64,000 bases of DNA from Dehalococcoidia bacterium (GTDB taxonomy: Bacteria; Chloroflexota; Dehalococcoidia; Bin125). Of the stretch, positions 17,468 through 25,808 are shown piece after piece. The position numbers and the translations under genes are program-made. The stretch is taken from NCBI GenBank assembly GCA_022828105.1, contig JAJEJC010000005.1:124001-188000 (forward strand), in the 5' to 3' direction. How positions within the stretch are numbered: position 1 is the first letter of the stretch; every line of letters starts with the position of its first letter. The notes beneath the pieces were generated by a model. The model did no database searches. It saw nothing but the letters and a program-made list of their open reading frames with translations, and was not told the origin of the DNA.

Positions 17468-18024
17468 CGGTCCCATCCCTTGTCGAAGACGGTCTTCAGA
17501 CCCGCCGCGATCGGCGCCACGAAGCAGAAGATGATCGATTCAACTGGCTCGCCAAACGCGATCGCCAGGAACGGCAGCGGCGCAGCCACGAGCAGGATCC
17601 CGACCTCGGCGATCCGCGTGACCAGGTAGGTCACTCCGCCGACGACGAAGGTGATCCCAAAGTACAGGGGGATAAATGCCCCCGCCGCGCCCAGCCCGGT
17701 CGCCGCTGCCCGGCCGCCGTCGAAGCGCAGGAAGATCGGCCACATGTGCCCGACCATGACCAGCCCTCCGGCCGCCATCCACCAACCCAGATCGAGCCCC
17801 CACCAGCGCGCAATCGAGACCGCCAGCAGCCCCTTACCGATATCAACGACGATGATCACCGCGCCGAAGAAGTGACCCGCGCCCATCCGCGTCGCGTTGG
17901 CGGCGCCGACATTGCCGTCTCCGACCAGCCTCAGATCCTGGCCCGTGCGCCAGCGAAAGACCAGCCACGAGACCGGGATCGATCCCAGCAGGTAGGCGAT
18001 GACCAGCGTGATCGCCTCGGCCAT
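17443..18024 (-). CDS. plsY: Acyl-phosphate:glycerol-3-phosphate acyltransferase
   Basis: 193 residues, integral membrane enzyme that transfers an acyl group from acyl-phosphate to sn-glycerol 3-phosphate, the first step in phospholipid synthesis. PlsY motifs are visible: LLGSIPVSWLVF near the N-terminus, the glycine-rich VGDGNVGAANATRMG and the third conserved HMWPIFLRFDGGRAAATGLG loop. Five or so hydrophobic segments match the expected topology. It starts 14 bases after ilvE ends, and its 3' end overlaps the flavoprotein gene by 25 bases, so ilvE-plsY-reductase probably form one transcript. Confidence 0.93.
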   Translation of the reverse strand: MAEAITLVIAYLLGSIPVSWLVFRWRTGQDLRLVGDGNVGAANATRMGAGHFFGAVIIVVDIGKGLLAVSIARWWGLDLGWWMAAGGLVMVGHMWPIFLRFDGGRAAATGLGAAGAFIPLYFGITFVVGGVTYLVTRIAEVGILLVAAPLPFLAIAFGEPVESIIFCFVAPIAAGLKTVFDKGWDRWQNTGTP

Positions 18025-18038
18025 CGGCCGCTCCCGGC

Positions 18039-18968
18039 TCAGTCGTCCGTGTAGATCGGCGTCAACCAGTGGGCGTAGGCATCGCGGTTGCCTATGATCG
18101 CGTCGAAGTAGAGCCGCTCCAGCTGCGCCGTGATCGGACCCGTCTCGCCCCCGTTGATCTCACGCCGGTCGACCGAGGAGATCGGCGTCACGTGCGCCGC
18201 CGTGCCGGTCATGAACACCTCGTCCGCTAGCCACAGCTCCGAGCGGTCGAGCGTGCGCTCAACCGTCGGGATGCCCAGCTCCTGCTCGGCCAGCTCGACC
18301 ACTGTGTTGCGAGTAATCCCGACCAGGATGTTGTCCGAGCTGGGCGGCGTGTAGATCACGCCGTCATTGACGATGAAGATGTTCTCGCCCGAGCCCTCCG
18401 AGACGTGCCCGTCCTCGTTGAGCATGATCGCCTCGTCGAACCCGGCAGTCTCCGCCTCGGTCTTGGCCAGCGCCGAGTTGATGTATGCGCCGGTCACCTT
18501 GGCCCGAACCGGAATCGACTGGTCCTCGGTCCGTCGCCAGGACGAGGTCACCACGTGGACGCCGCCGGTCGTGTCGAGGTACGCGCCCCAGGGGATCAGG
18601 AAGCAGAGAAAGTCGTCGGCCACGCCGTGCAGCCGCACGCCCAGCGCCTCGGCCGACTTGTAGACCATCGGCCGGATGTACACGTCCTGCTTGAACCCGC
18701 TGCGCCGGACCAGGTCGATCGTGATCTCGCAGAGTTCGTCGTCCGAGAGCGGCAGGTCCATCATCAGCGCGTGCGCCGACTTGCGCAGGCGCTCATAGTG
18801 CTCTCGCATCCGGAACAGGTAGAGCTGCTCGTGTTCGGCGTTCCAGTTCGCGCGGATGCCCTCGAATACGGCCGTCCCATAGTGCAAGGCATGGGTCATG
18901 ATGCCGATCTTGGCATCGGACAGGGGCATGACCTGTCCCCGGAGGTAGGCCATCTCAGTGCCGGACAT
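18039..18968 (-). CDS. ilvE: Branched-chain amino acid aminotransferase
   Basis: 309 residues, PLP-dependent fold-type IV transaminase that makes valine, leucine and isoleucine from their 2-oxo acids with glutamate. Visible are the start MAYLRGQVMPLSDAKIG, HYGTAVFEGIRAN, the region IPVRAKVTGAYINSALAK with the Schiff-base lysine, the GHVSEGSGENIFIV phosphate/PLP turn and EVFMTGTAAHVTPI. The start at 18968 (MSGTEMAYLRG) has GGGAG at good spacing; the longer reading frame upstream has no family similarity. It supplies the last step of the pathway begun by ilvBNC, although it is 10 kb away. Confidence 0.96.
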   Translation of the reverse strand: MSGTEMAYLRGQVMPLSDAKIGIMTHALHYGTAVFEGIRANWNAEHEQLYLFRMREHYERLRKSAHALMMDLPLSDDELCEITIDLVRRSGFKQDVYIRPMVYKSAEALGVRLHGVADDFLCFLIPWGAYLDTTGGVHVVTSSWRRTEDQSIPVRAKVTGAYINSALAKTEAETAGFDEAIMLNEDGHVSEGSGENIFIVNDGVIYTPPSSDNILVGITRNTVVELAEQELGIPTVERTLDRSELWLADEVFMTGTAAHVTPISSVDRREINGGETGPITAQLERLYFDAIIGNRDAYAHWLTPIYTDD

Positions 18969-19195
18969 CGCGCGCTCCCAGATTGCTCGCTGCGGGGTCG
19001 TCCTCATGCATCGAACGCGAGGCGTACCTCGCCACGATACACGCGCCCCCCACGCCGACACAGCGCCCAACAACCCGCCGCCTCCGGCGTGTTGTCCGCG
19101 CCACTGCCGCCCCAATCATCGCGTCCGCCCGATCAAGGGCAGCACGGGTAGCATGATCTCCCTTGGGGCGTCTCCCTGAATCGAAGGGCTGACCG

Positions 19196-20257
19196 ATGGA
19201 CGAAGTCAACCTCTGGAAGATCGGCGCCGACAGGACCGTGACCTCGCTGGACGGACTTGCCCAACTGGAAACCGAATGGCAACTGGAGGAAGTGCTGGTC
19301 AAGAACCCGCAACTCCTGGAACCGGGCATCGAGATAGTCGGACGGCAAACTCCCGCCGCTGGCGGCTGGCTCGATTTGCTCGGCGTTGACGCAGATGGCC
19401 GTCTGGTCGTCTTCGAACTGAAACGCGGATCGCTCGGCCGAGACGCGGTGACTCAAGTACTCGACTACACGTCCTATCTGTCTGAAATGGAGCCGTCGGA
19501 GCTAGCAGTACACATCACCGAGCGGTCGGGGCAAGGCGGCATACCAACGATTCACGATTTCGCTGCCTGGTACACCGAGCGCTTTGCCGACCTACAGCGC
19601 CTGTATCCGATCCGAATGGTCCTGGTTGGTTTAGGTATCGATGAAACAGCACTGCGTGTGGCAAGATTTCTGTCAGAGGCGTCCCTGAACGTGGAGGTTG
19701 TTACGTTCCACGGCTTCCGCAACGAGGGCGATGTCTTGGTTGCCCGCCAACTGCCAGTGCAACGAGAGACAGTGGCACGGCGACAGTCGTCAACTCTGCC
19801 AATCGATGAGCGGCGTAGACTGCTCTCTCAGCGCTTGGATGACCTCGGCCTAACGGAGAGATTCGAGGAGGTTCGCGACTTCGTCAACGATCGGTTAGAG
19901 CATCGAGCTTTCGTGGACGCCAAGACGTTCGGTGTCAGTCTGCAACTGGATGTGCGGAGCGTGAGCGGCGTTCGCGGGCCCCGACCATTCTTCGGCGTGT
20001 ACGCCGCTTACATGACCGACAACGCGATTGAACTCAGTCTCAACACCATCACCGAGCGGCATAACCCGGAAGAGCACGCGAAGCTGACCGCTCTTGCTCC
20101 AGTGATCGACTGGCCGCACGGCGGCAAGGCGATCGTGATCGAGAATCGTGAAGCATGGGAGCGACTCAAACCCGCAATTCGCGATTTCGCCGACGCCGTG
20201 TATCGAGATTGGCAGCAATACCGCAGCAGGCCGATGGATCACACGATCGTCGATTGA
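19196..20257 (+). CDS. NucS/DUF91-like PD-(D/E)XK nuclease domain protein
   Basis: 353 residues. The N-terminal third has a helix WQLEEVLVKNPQLLEPG, then GWLDLLGVDADGRLVVFELKRG, giving the restriction-like nuclease signature E31/E32, D60 and E74-x-K76, followed by DAVTQVLDYTSYL, as in EndoMS/NucS C-terminal domains. The N-terminal DNA-binding half of true NucS is missing. About 200 further residues follow that I do not recognise. The role could be mismatch/branched DNA cleavage or defence. Codon use and base composition differ from neighbours (30 of 60 G/C in the line beginning 19621), suggesting transfer. Confidence 0.72.
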   Translation: MDEVNLWKIGADRTVTSLDGLAQLETEWQLEEVLVKNPQLLEPGIEIVGRQTPAAGGWLDLLGVDADGRLVVFELKRGSLGRDAVTQVLDYTSYLSEMEPSELAVHITERSGQGGIPTIHDFAAWYTERFADLQRLYPIRMVLVGLGIDETALRVARFLSEASLNVEVVTFHGFRNEGDVLVARQLPVQRETVARRQSSTLPIDERRRLLSQRLDDLGLTERFEEVRDFVNDRLEHRAFVDAKTFGVSLQLDVRSVSGVRGPRPFFGVYAAYMTDNAIELSLNTITERHNPEEHAKLTALAPVIDWPHGGKAIVIENREAWERLKPAIRDFADAVYRDWQQYRSRPMDHTIVD

Positions 20258-20275
20258 GCAGAATCTTCGGGGACC

Positions 20276-20476
20276 TCAGGTTGTTTCAACCTGGATAGCC
20301 GACAGCTTGAGCTCTGCCGACCGCTGCGAAAGCCGAAGCAGCTCGACCCCCACTTCCTCGCCGACGCTGTTGTAGTCCAACACGACGCCCGGCGACACCT
20401 CTTCCGACTCAACGATCTCCGAATCGTCCAGTCGCAGGTACAGGGCGTCGGCAGCCTCGTCCACGCTGAGCTTCAC
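20276..20476 (-). CDS. DUF2283 family protein
   Basis: 66 residues, of the small DUF2283 type: a YLRLDDS strand, then EEVSPGVVLDYNSVGEEVGVELLRLS, the core pattern of the family (D-A-L-Y-x-x-L ... G-x-x-x-D-x-d-x-x-G-x-x-v-G-i-E-i-L). It begins with GTG overlapping the stop of the upstream DUF4258 gene (GTGA overlap), so the two form a pair. DUF4258/DUF2283 pairs are often found together and are suspected toxin-antitoxin-like modules; that is inference. Confidence 0.75.
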   Translation of the reverse strand: MKLSVDEAADALYLRLDDSEIVESEEVSPGVVLDYNSVGEEVGVELLRLSQRSAELKLSAIQVETT

Positions 20477-20723
20477 AATCGCCCTCGCATTCGCCGATCG
20501 AAGAATACGCTCACCACTCGCCAGGGTGAGACGCTCGTGTTCACGATAACCCGCAAGACGCGGTCGTCCCGTTCGGAGACCAGGTAGAAGAATCGTTCAA
20601 CTTCTTCATCCAGCGGGTCCGGCGTGCGGGCGACCGGAGACTCGAGGGCCATCTCGACCACTCCCGTTTGATGCCCCTGGCCTCCATGACCTGAGCAGCG
20701 TGCCGAGTGAACCGAAGGTTCAT
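20473..20723 (-). pseudogene. DUF4258 family protein disrupted by a one-base frameshift
   Basis: The frame starting at 20723 gives [22 protein letters not shown], the N-terminus of DUF4258 proteins (R-x-T-x-H-a-x-x-r-m-x-x-R-g-i). The matching C-terminus (EMALESPVARTPDPLDEEV through PWRVVSVFFDRRMRGRL) lies in another frame, shifted by one base. The break is around 20655-20660: codons for Trp-Val-Glu would need TGGGTCGAG on the minus strand, but TGGTCGAG is present, so one G seems lost from a G run. Either a real loss of function or a sequencing error. The ATG overlaps the menG stop (ATGA), and the stop overlaps the DUF2283 start. Confidence 0.72.
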
Positions 20724-21427
20724 CGAGTCGGCTTCCGACCCACATGCAATGCCACCGCGCCCATCGACAGCCTCCGATACGACACCTCCACCAGCTTCGC
20801 CGACTCCAGCATCCGCGACAGCTCGTCCGCCGTGGGATAGCCGCTGAGCGAGTTCGGCAGGTAGCGGTACGCCGAGCGGTCGCCCGACAGCAGCCCCGCC
20901 ACGCGCGTCACACCCTCTTCAAAGCCGACGCGCAGCAGCTTGCCCCAGGCGGAGTCGGGTGGATGCGTGATGTCGAGGCCGACCAGCCGGCCGCCCGGTT
21001 TCAGCACGCGCGCCATCTCCGCCAACGAACCCGCCAGATCGGGCAGGTTGCGCAGCACGAACGCCGACGCGACCACGTCGAACGAGGCGTCGCCGAACGG
21101 CAGATGCAGCGCGTCGCCCTGCAACCAGTCGATGCCGTCGGCGCCGAACTTCTGCTCGGCCCGCGCCAGCATCGCCGCCGACACATCGAGCCCCGTGACC
21201 CGCGCCGCACCTTGCCGTCGGAACTCCGCGCTCAGATCGCCCGTCCCCGCCCCAAGGTCCAGCACCACCGCGCCGCGAGGCTGCGAGCTTGCAACCGCCA
21301 ACGCCCGCCAGCGGCCGTCGCGGCCGCCCGTCATCAATCGGTTCATGCGGTCGTAGTGAGGGACCAGACGACTGAACATCTCCCCGATCGAGCGCGTCCG
21401 CTCCTGTGCCGTGGACTGGTCAGACAT
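20720..21427 (-). CDS. menG: Demethylmenaquinone methyltransferase (UbiE/MenG family)
   Basis: 235 residues. [21 protein letters not shown] is the UbiE/MenG N-terminal signature, [17 protein letters not shown] the SAM motif, and [28 protein letters not shown] the characteristic helix and post-I motif. It methylates demethylmenaquinone to menaquinone in the last step of the pathway. The longer frame upstream is ignored because MSDQSTAQ at 21427 is where homologues start. It is divergent from a TetR regulator, and menB and menA follow that regulator, so the cluster encodes late menaquinone synthesis. Confidence 0.93.
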   Translation of the reverse strand: MSDQSTAQERTRSIGEMFSRLVPHYDRMNRLMTGGRDGRWRALAVASSQPRGAVVLDLGAGTGDLSAEFRRQGAARVTGLDVSAAMLARAEQKFGADGIDWLQGDALHLPFGDASFDVVASAFVLRNLPDLAGSLAEMARVLKPGGRLVGLDITHPPDSAWGKLLRVGFEEGVTRVAGLLSGDRSAYRYLPNSLSGYPTADELSRMLESAKLVEVSYRRLSMGAVALHVGRKPTR

Positions 21428-21445
21428 GCTGATACAGTACTGAAA

Positions 21446-21461
21446 CCGACCTTCAAGTCGG
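21446..21461. promoter_or_regulatory. Inverted repeat, likely TetR-type operator
   Basis: CCGAC, six bases, GTCGG: perfect 5-base arms in the 57-base gap between divergent menG and the TetR gene. A second 8-base palindrome, CAGTACTG, lies at 21435-21442. The placement fits autoregulation by the TetR protein and repression of both directions. Confidence 0.4.
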
Positions 21462-21484
21462 ATAATTCTTGCTCGGATCGGCCA

Positions 21485-22138
21485 GTGACGACCAGCGAAC
21501 CGAAGCAGGCCAGGGCCATCGAACGCCGCGAGCACTTGCTCGACGCCGCCGCACAGGTTTTCGCCAATCGAGGCTACGCCGACGCCCAGATGGACGAGAT
21601 CGCCGCCGCCGCCGACACCTCGAAGGGCGGACTCTACTTCCATTTCGCCAACAAGGAGACGCTGATCGCAGCCGTGATCGGCCGGGCCGGCGACATCCTG
21701 CGGAACCGCGTGACCAGCGCAATGTCCGCCGCCGGCGACGATCCCGTCGCCCGCGCAGACGCCGCCCTGGCCACCTTGATCGACACGCTCTCGGCCCATC
21801 GGTCGCTGGCTCGCGTGCTGACTACGGAGACGGTCGCCGGTTCCTCCGCCGCCCGTCGCCGCGTCGTCGAGATCGAGGACGAGTTCGTCCGGCTCATTGC
21901 CGCCGAGCTGCGCGTCGCGCTTGAGCGCGGCCGCCTGAGCAACCTGCACGAGCCGCTCGACCCGGATCTGACCGCGCGCGCCTGGGTCGGCATGGTGCAA
22001 TCCACGCTCACCGCCTGGGCCGCCGGACGGGTCGCGACGCCAATCCAGCGGATCTATCCCGAGCTCCGCCGGCTGCTCCTGCGCAGCGCCGGCGTCCCGC
22101 TTGAATCGAATCAACTCACCGAGCACCTGAAGGAGTGA
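21485..22138 (+). CDS. TetR family transcriptional regulator
   Basis: 217 residues. The N-terminal helix-turn-helix runs [20 protein letters not shown] followed by [20 protein letters not shown], the TetR signature, and EALIA-like dimer region follows. The C-terminal ligand-binding domain is all helical and not assignable to a ligand. GTG at 21485 is taken as start because the helix-turn-helix begins about 15 residues later. Stop TGA lies six bases before the menB ATG and its ribosome site, so regulator and menB-menA form an operon. The inverted repeat at 21446-21461 is its likely site. Confidence 0.9.
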   Translation: MTTSEPKQARAIERREHLLDAAAQVFANRGYADAQMDEIAAAADTSKGGLYFHFANKETLIAAVIGRAGDILRNRVTSAMSAAGDDPVARADAALATLIDTLSAHRSLARVLTTETVAGSSAARRRVVEIEDEFVRLIAAELRVALERGRLSNLHEPLDPDLTARAWVGMVQSTLTAWAAGRVATPIQRIYPELRRLLLRSAGVPLESNQLTEHLKE

Positions 22139-22143
22139 ACGAT

Positions 22144-22995
22144 ATGTCCCGACCTACCGTCACCGTCGACCGCACCTGCCTGCCCGACTGGGAACGTTCG
22201 GGCGACTACGGCGACATCTACTACGACGTCGCTGAAGGCATCGCCAAGATCACGATCGCCCGACCCGAAGTCCGCAACGCCTTCCGGCCCAAGACGCTCT
22301 TCGAGCTCCTCGACGCCTTCAAGCGAGCGCACGAGGACATGTCCGTCGGCGTGATCATCCTCACCGGCGAAGGCAAGGAAGCCTTCTGCTCCGGCGGCGA
22401 CCAGCGCATCCGCGGCGACGGAGGCTACATCGGCGACGACGGCGTGCCCCGACTCAACGTGCTCGACCTGCACCGCTACATGCGCTCGATCCCCAAGCCG
22501 GTCATCGCCATGGTCGCCGGCTACGCGATCGGCGGCGGCAACGTGCTCGCCACCGTCTGCGACCTCACCTACGCCGCCGACAACGCCTGGTTCGGCCAGA
22601 CTGGACCCAAGGTCGGCTCATTCGACGCCGGCTACGGGACCATGCTGCTCGCCCGCCTGGTCGGCCACAAGAAGGCCGCCGAAATCTGGATGCAGTGCCG
22701 ACAGTACTCGGGCGAGGAAGCCGCCGCCATGGGCCTCGCCTGCGACGTGTTCCCCGTCGACGACCTCGAGCTCGAGGTCGTCAACCGCTGCCGCGAGATT
22801 CTCTGCATGTCCCCGACCGCGCTGCGCTTCATCAAGCGCGCCCTCGTCGCCGACACCGACGGCCTCTCCGGCATGCAAATGTTCGCCGGCGACTCGACCC
22901 TGCTCTACTACCTCTCCGAGGAAGCCAAGGAAGGCAAGAACGCCTTCCTCGAGAAGCGCAAGCCCGACTTCAGCAAGTACCCGCGCTTCCCCTGA
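22144..22995 (+). CDS. menB: 1,4-dihydroxy-2-naphthoyl-CoA synthase
   Basis: 283 residues, crotonase fold. It cyclises o-succinylbenzoyl-CoA. MenB-specific signatures are visible: [15 protein letters not shown] (81-95), [37 protein letters not shown] and the tail [16 protein letters not shown] at 22144 has AAGGAG eight bases before; a GTG at 22135 overlapping the regulator stop is the alternative. Its stop overlaps the menA start (TGATG), so translation is coupled. Confidence 0.97.
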   Translation: MSRPTVTVDRTCLPDWERSGDYGDIYYDVAEGIAKITIARPEVRNAFRPKTLFELLDAFKRAHEDMSVGVIILTGEGKEAFCSGGDQRIRGDGGYIGDDGVPRLNVLDLHRYMRSIPKPVIAMVAGYAIGGGNVLATVCDLTYAADNAWFGQTGPKVGSFDAGYGTMLLARLVGHKKAAEIWMQCRQYSGEEAAAMGLACDVFPVDDLELEVVNRCREILCMSPTALRFIKRALVADTDGLSGMQMFAGDSTLLYYLSEEAKEGKNAFLEKRKPDFSKYPRFP

Positions 22996-23906
22996 TGTCG
23001 GCTGCATCGCCCCCGATTCCCGGCAAACGCCGAGCCTGGCTGCTCGCGATCCGCCCGCCGACCCTGCCCGCAGCCGTCGCGCCGGTGCTCGCCGGCACAG
23101 GCATCGCCGCCGTCGACGGCGACTTCGAGGCCGGCCGCTTCTTCCTCGCCATGATCGGCGCGATCTTCATTCAGATCGTCGTCAACTTCGCCAACGACCT
23201 CTCCGATTTCCGCCGCGGCGCCGACACGCCCGACCGCCTCGGTCCGCCCCGCGCCGTCGCTCAGGGCTGGCTCTCCCAACGCGAGATGACCATCGGCATC
23301 GCGCTCGCCACAGCCGCCGCGCTGATCGTCGGCATCGTCCTCACCCTGATCGTCGGCTGGCCCATCCTGCTGATCGGCGCCGCCTCCCTGGTCGCCGCCG
23401 TCACCTACACCGGCGGACCGCTGCCCTACGGCTACCGAGGCCTCGGCGACGCGATCTGCTTCCTCTTCTTTGGCTTCGTCGCCGTCATGGGCGCCGGTTA
23501 TGTCCAGATCGAGACGCTGACCTGGGAACTCGCCGCAGCCTCGGTCCCCGTCGGTTGCCTCGTCACCGCAATCCTCGTCGTAAACAACCTGCGCGACATC
23601 CACACCGACACCGCCACCAACAAGCGCACCCTCGCCGTCTTGATCGGCGAACACGCGACGCGCATCCAGTACGCGCTGCTCATGATTGCCGCCTTTGGCA
23701 GCATCTCCGCCTTCATCTCGGTCGGACTGCTGCCCAGCTACTGCTACCTCGCCTGGATCGGCCTGCCGCCGGGCCTCTGGATGCTCCGCGACATCATCAA
23801 CGGACGCTCAGGTGTGGACCTGAATGCCATGCTCAAGCGCACCGCCCAACTCCACCTCCTGGTCGGCGCAATGATCGGATTGGGAGGAGTTCTGGGTACG
23901 CTCTAA
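22995..23906 (+). CDS. menA: 1,4-dihydroxy-2-naphthoate polyprenyltransferase
   Basis: 303 residues, UbiA-superfamily membrane prenyltransferase that attaches the polyprenyl tail to dihydroxynaphthoate. The first Asp-rich motif is NFANDLSDFRRGADTPDRLG and the second NNLRDIHTDTATNKRTLAV, both diagnostic; about eight hydrophobic segments follow in normal order. Starts at the TGATG overlap with menB. The last four bases overlap the convergent coiled-coil gene. Confidence 0.96.
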   Translation: MSAASPPIPGKRRAWLLAIRPPTLPAAVAPVLAGTGIAAVDGDFEAGRFFLAMIGAIFIQIVVNFANDLSDFRRGADTPDRLGPPRAVAQGWLSQREMTIGIALATAAALIVGIVLTLIVGWPILLIGAASLVAAVTYTGGPLPYGYRGLGDAICFLFFGFVAVMGAGYVQIETLTWELAAASVPVGCLVTAILVVNNLRDIHTDTATNKRTLAVLIGEHATRIQYALLMIAAFGSISAFISVGLLPSYCYLAWIGLPPGLWMLRDIINGRSGVDLNAMLKRTAQLHLLVGAMIGLGGVLGTL

Positions 23907-24193
23907 TTGAGCGCGACGATCACTCCGGCCGCAATGCCTATCGCGGTCAGTTGGAGTGCGGTCGCGATGGCAACCACGCGCCACATGCGAGTCTCGATCT
24001 GATCAACGAGGCCCGAGATCATGAGCTGGATCTCGTCCTTGGTCATCAGTGGAGCCATCTCGTCCTGGAGCGCATCGGTGAAGTCCCTCGACACCTGATC
24101 ACCCAGACGCTCGCGCAACGTGTCCACGAATCGCAGCCGATTGATGATCGCCACACCACTCTCCTCACGTTCTCCGTAATCTTGAATCAGCAT
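23903..24193 (-). CDS. Small coiled-coil membrane protein (CCDC90/DUF1640-like)
   Basis: 96 residues. A helical, charged body (LRFVDTLRERLGDQVSRDFT, then MTKDEIQLMISGLVDQIETR) is followed by one hydrophobic C-terminal segment (VVAIATALQLTAIGIAAGVI). This arrangement recalls the CCDC90/DUF1640 group of membrane-anchored coiled coils, whose bacterial role is unknown. It is convergent with menA, overlapping by four bases. Confidence 0.65.
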   Translation of the reverse strand: MLIQDYGEREESGVAIINRLRFVDTLRERLGDQVSRDFTDALQDEMAPLMTKDEIQLMISGLVDQIETRMWRVVAIATALQLTAIGIAAGVIVALN

Positions 24194-24210
24194 ATCGATT
24201 GGAATGTAGG

Positions 24211-24714
24211 GTGCCGATCTACCGACTCGAAGCCGCCCAGACCCTGGCCACCGGCATCGAAACCGCCTGGACCTTCTTTTCCGATCCGCACAACCTGGCC
24301 CTGATCACCCCGCCCGAGATGCGCTTCCAGATCACCGGCGACCCGCCCACCGCCGTGCATCCCGGCCTGATCATCACCTACCGGCTCACCCCGCTACCCA
24401 TCCTCCCGCTGCGCGTCTCCTGGGCCACCGAGATCACCCAGGTCGACGCGCCCCACTTCTTCGCCGACGACCAGATCGCGGGACCCTACGCGCTCTGGCG
24501 TCACGAGCACCACTTTCAGGAAGTCGACGGCGGCGTCCTCGCCACCGACCAGGTGCACTGGTCGCTGCCCCTCGATCCACTCTCCGCGCCGCTCGCCCAA
24601 CTCGCCGTCATCCCCCAGCTCCTCCGCACTTTCCGCTTCCGCGCCGCCCAGCTCCAGGTGCAATTCGGATCACCGACCACCATCCCACCCACCCTCAGCA
24701 TCCGCCCCCTCTGA
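24211..24714 (+). CDS. SRPBCC (START/Bet v1-like) ligand-binding protein
   Basis: 167 residues. The START/SRPBCC pattern is seen in ETAWTFFSDPHNLALITPPE near the N-terminus, followed by the beta-sheet stretch RFQITGDPPTAVHPGLIITY, and the later YALWRHEHHFQEVDGGVLATD and long C-terminal helix. The family binds hydrophobic ligands or acts in polyketide cyclisation, and some members occur with photolyase or cyclase genes; the ligand is not predictable. GTG at 24211 is chosen as start since homologues begin with the PIYRLEA strand; a TTG at 24199 is possible. Confidence 0.82.
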   Translation: MPIYRLEAAQTLATGIETAWTFFSDPHNLALITPPEMRFQITGDPPTAVHPGLIITYRLTPLPILPLRVSWATEITQVDAPHFFADDQIAGPYALWRHEHHFQEVDGGVLATDQVHWSLPLDPLSAPLAQLAVIPQLLRTFRFRAAQLQVQFGSPTTIPPTLSIRPL

Positions 24715-24760
24715 CTCCCCTACCTCCAGTCCAGGCCCCTGCGCCGGGACCCGCTCCGTT

Positions 24761-24815
24761 CCCCTCTCCCCCCACCTCCGGCGGGGGGAGATACCGAAGG
24801 CAGGGGGGGCTCCCC
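24761..24815 (+). repeat. Dispersed palindromic repeat, copy 2
   Basis: Copy with CCCCTCTCCCCCCACCTCC, G-rich return, AGATACCGAAGGCAGGGG and a closing CTCCCC. It differs from copy 3 by a few bases (for example ATACCG for ATGCCG) in the 197-base gap between the SRPBCC gene and the gene at 24912. Confidence 0.8.
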
Positions 24816-24911
24816 AATACCCAAAGTCAACCTCACAACACGCCAACACCACATACCGAACGCCCGTTCGCATAACATAGAACGCCTGACACCACAGCCA
24901 GGAGTTCTCTT

Positions 24912-25310
24912 ATGTCACACGCCGCCAACCCACCCCTCCCCTTCACCAACGACGCCATCATCGACCGCCTCCGACACCAGGCCACCAATGGCCCCGCCTA
25001 CGTCCAGCACAGCGCCACCAAGGCCCTCGCCCACATCAAGGGTCTCTACGCCCAGGCCCAATACGATGCCAGGCTCGCCTACGACACCGCCCGCCTCGCC
25101 CTGCGCGACTCGGTACAGGACGCTCCCACCAACGACAGCGACCACGCCGACGACGGCAAGATGTGCCTCGCCAAGCGCATGGAGGGCCTCAACAACGGCA
25201 CCCTCCAGCCCACACCCGAAGAACTCGCCCACTTCGAGCCGGACAACCCCGCTCAGGCCGAAGATGACGACGAAGACCACCCACAGGAGCAGGAAGATGA
25301 ACCTCCCTAA
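24912..25310 (+). CDS. Hypothetical acidic protein
   Basis: 132 residues, not recognised. The first about 80 residues are predicted helical (RLRHQATNGPAYVQHSATKA, then HIKGLYAQAQYDARLAYDTA). After residue 100 comes a strongly acidic, Pro/Gln-rich disordered tail (AEDDDEDHPQEQEDEPP). AGGAG lies eight bases before the ATG. Flanked by repeat copies 2 and 3, so it may have moved with them. No function is proposed. Confidence 0.65.
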   Translation: MSHAANPPLPFTNDAIIDRLRHQATNGPAYVQHSATKALAHIKGLYAQAQYDARLAYDTARLALRDSVQDAPTNDSDHADDGKMCLAKRMEGLNNGTLQPTPEELAHFEPDNPAQAEDDDEDHPQEQEDEPP

Positions 25311-25808
25311 TCCCCGCCACGATCCCGCGCCGCTCGCCCTCGCGGTTACTCCACTCCGACCGCCGTGTTTTTCCCCTCTCCCCCCGCCTTCGGCGGGGGG
25401 AGATGCCGAAGGCAGAGGGGACTCCCCCACGCCGGCCTGGGCCGGGCGTCTTCCAGCCCCTGTGACCACAGGGACCTGCTCCCTCTCCTCCCTCCAGGGT
25501 GCAGATGTCACGTAGGGCCTGCCCCTGCGAACGCTGGGGACAGAGGGGGGCTCCTAACGCTCGCCGATATTGTGTGAGCGACCCGCCCTCCTCCGCGATT
25601 GCGAGCCCCAATGACCGACTCCACGTTCATCAACTTGCGCTACTACTTTGTCCACCCGCCGTTCGGCCGCCCCGCCCTCATCACCGACCGATGATCTGGA
25701 ACGTGAACCATGACCGATCAGATTGACACCGACGCCGCGCGTTCAATACCTTGCCACAGAGACCGCCCGCGCAACGGGCCGTAATGCCGTACACGAACGG
25801 AGTTGATC
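25311..25808. other. Non-coding interval with repeat copy 3; no gene supported
   Basis: 498 bases with no convincing open reading frame on either strand. It holds repeat copy 3 (25373-25428), then C/T- and G-rich low-complexity sequence to about 25560. The ribosome site GGAG of the downstream LLM gene lies just before 25809. No tRNA or other RNA gene was recognised. Confidence 0.6.
25373..25428 (+). repeat. Dispersed palindromic repeat, copy 3 (most regular)
   Basis: The cleanest copy. CCCCTCT pairs with AGAGGGG as an outer stem; inside lie a nine-base-pair hairpin (CCCCCCGCC, TTC loop, GGCGGGGGG) and a short TGCC-GAA-GGCA hairpin, then ACTCCCCC. The fold is a three-way junction on paper. 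Confidence 0.85.

Noticed and set aside
19196-20257. Full NucS/EndoMS mismatch endonuclease
   Set aside because: Only the nuclease domain is recognisable and at the N-terminus; the normal N-terminal domain is missing.
20744-21484. Long plus-strand extension upstream of the TetR gene
   Set aside because: It is antisense to menG, has Arg/His/Gln-rich composition and no family resemblance; the TetR helix-turn-helix fits a start at 21485.
25431-25740. Short plus-strand frames in the gap before the LLM gene
   Set aside because: Low complexity, no ribosome sites at useful distance, no family resemblance.
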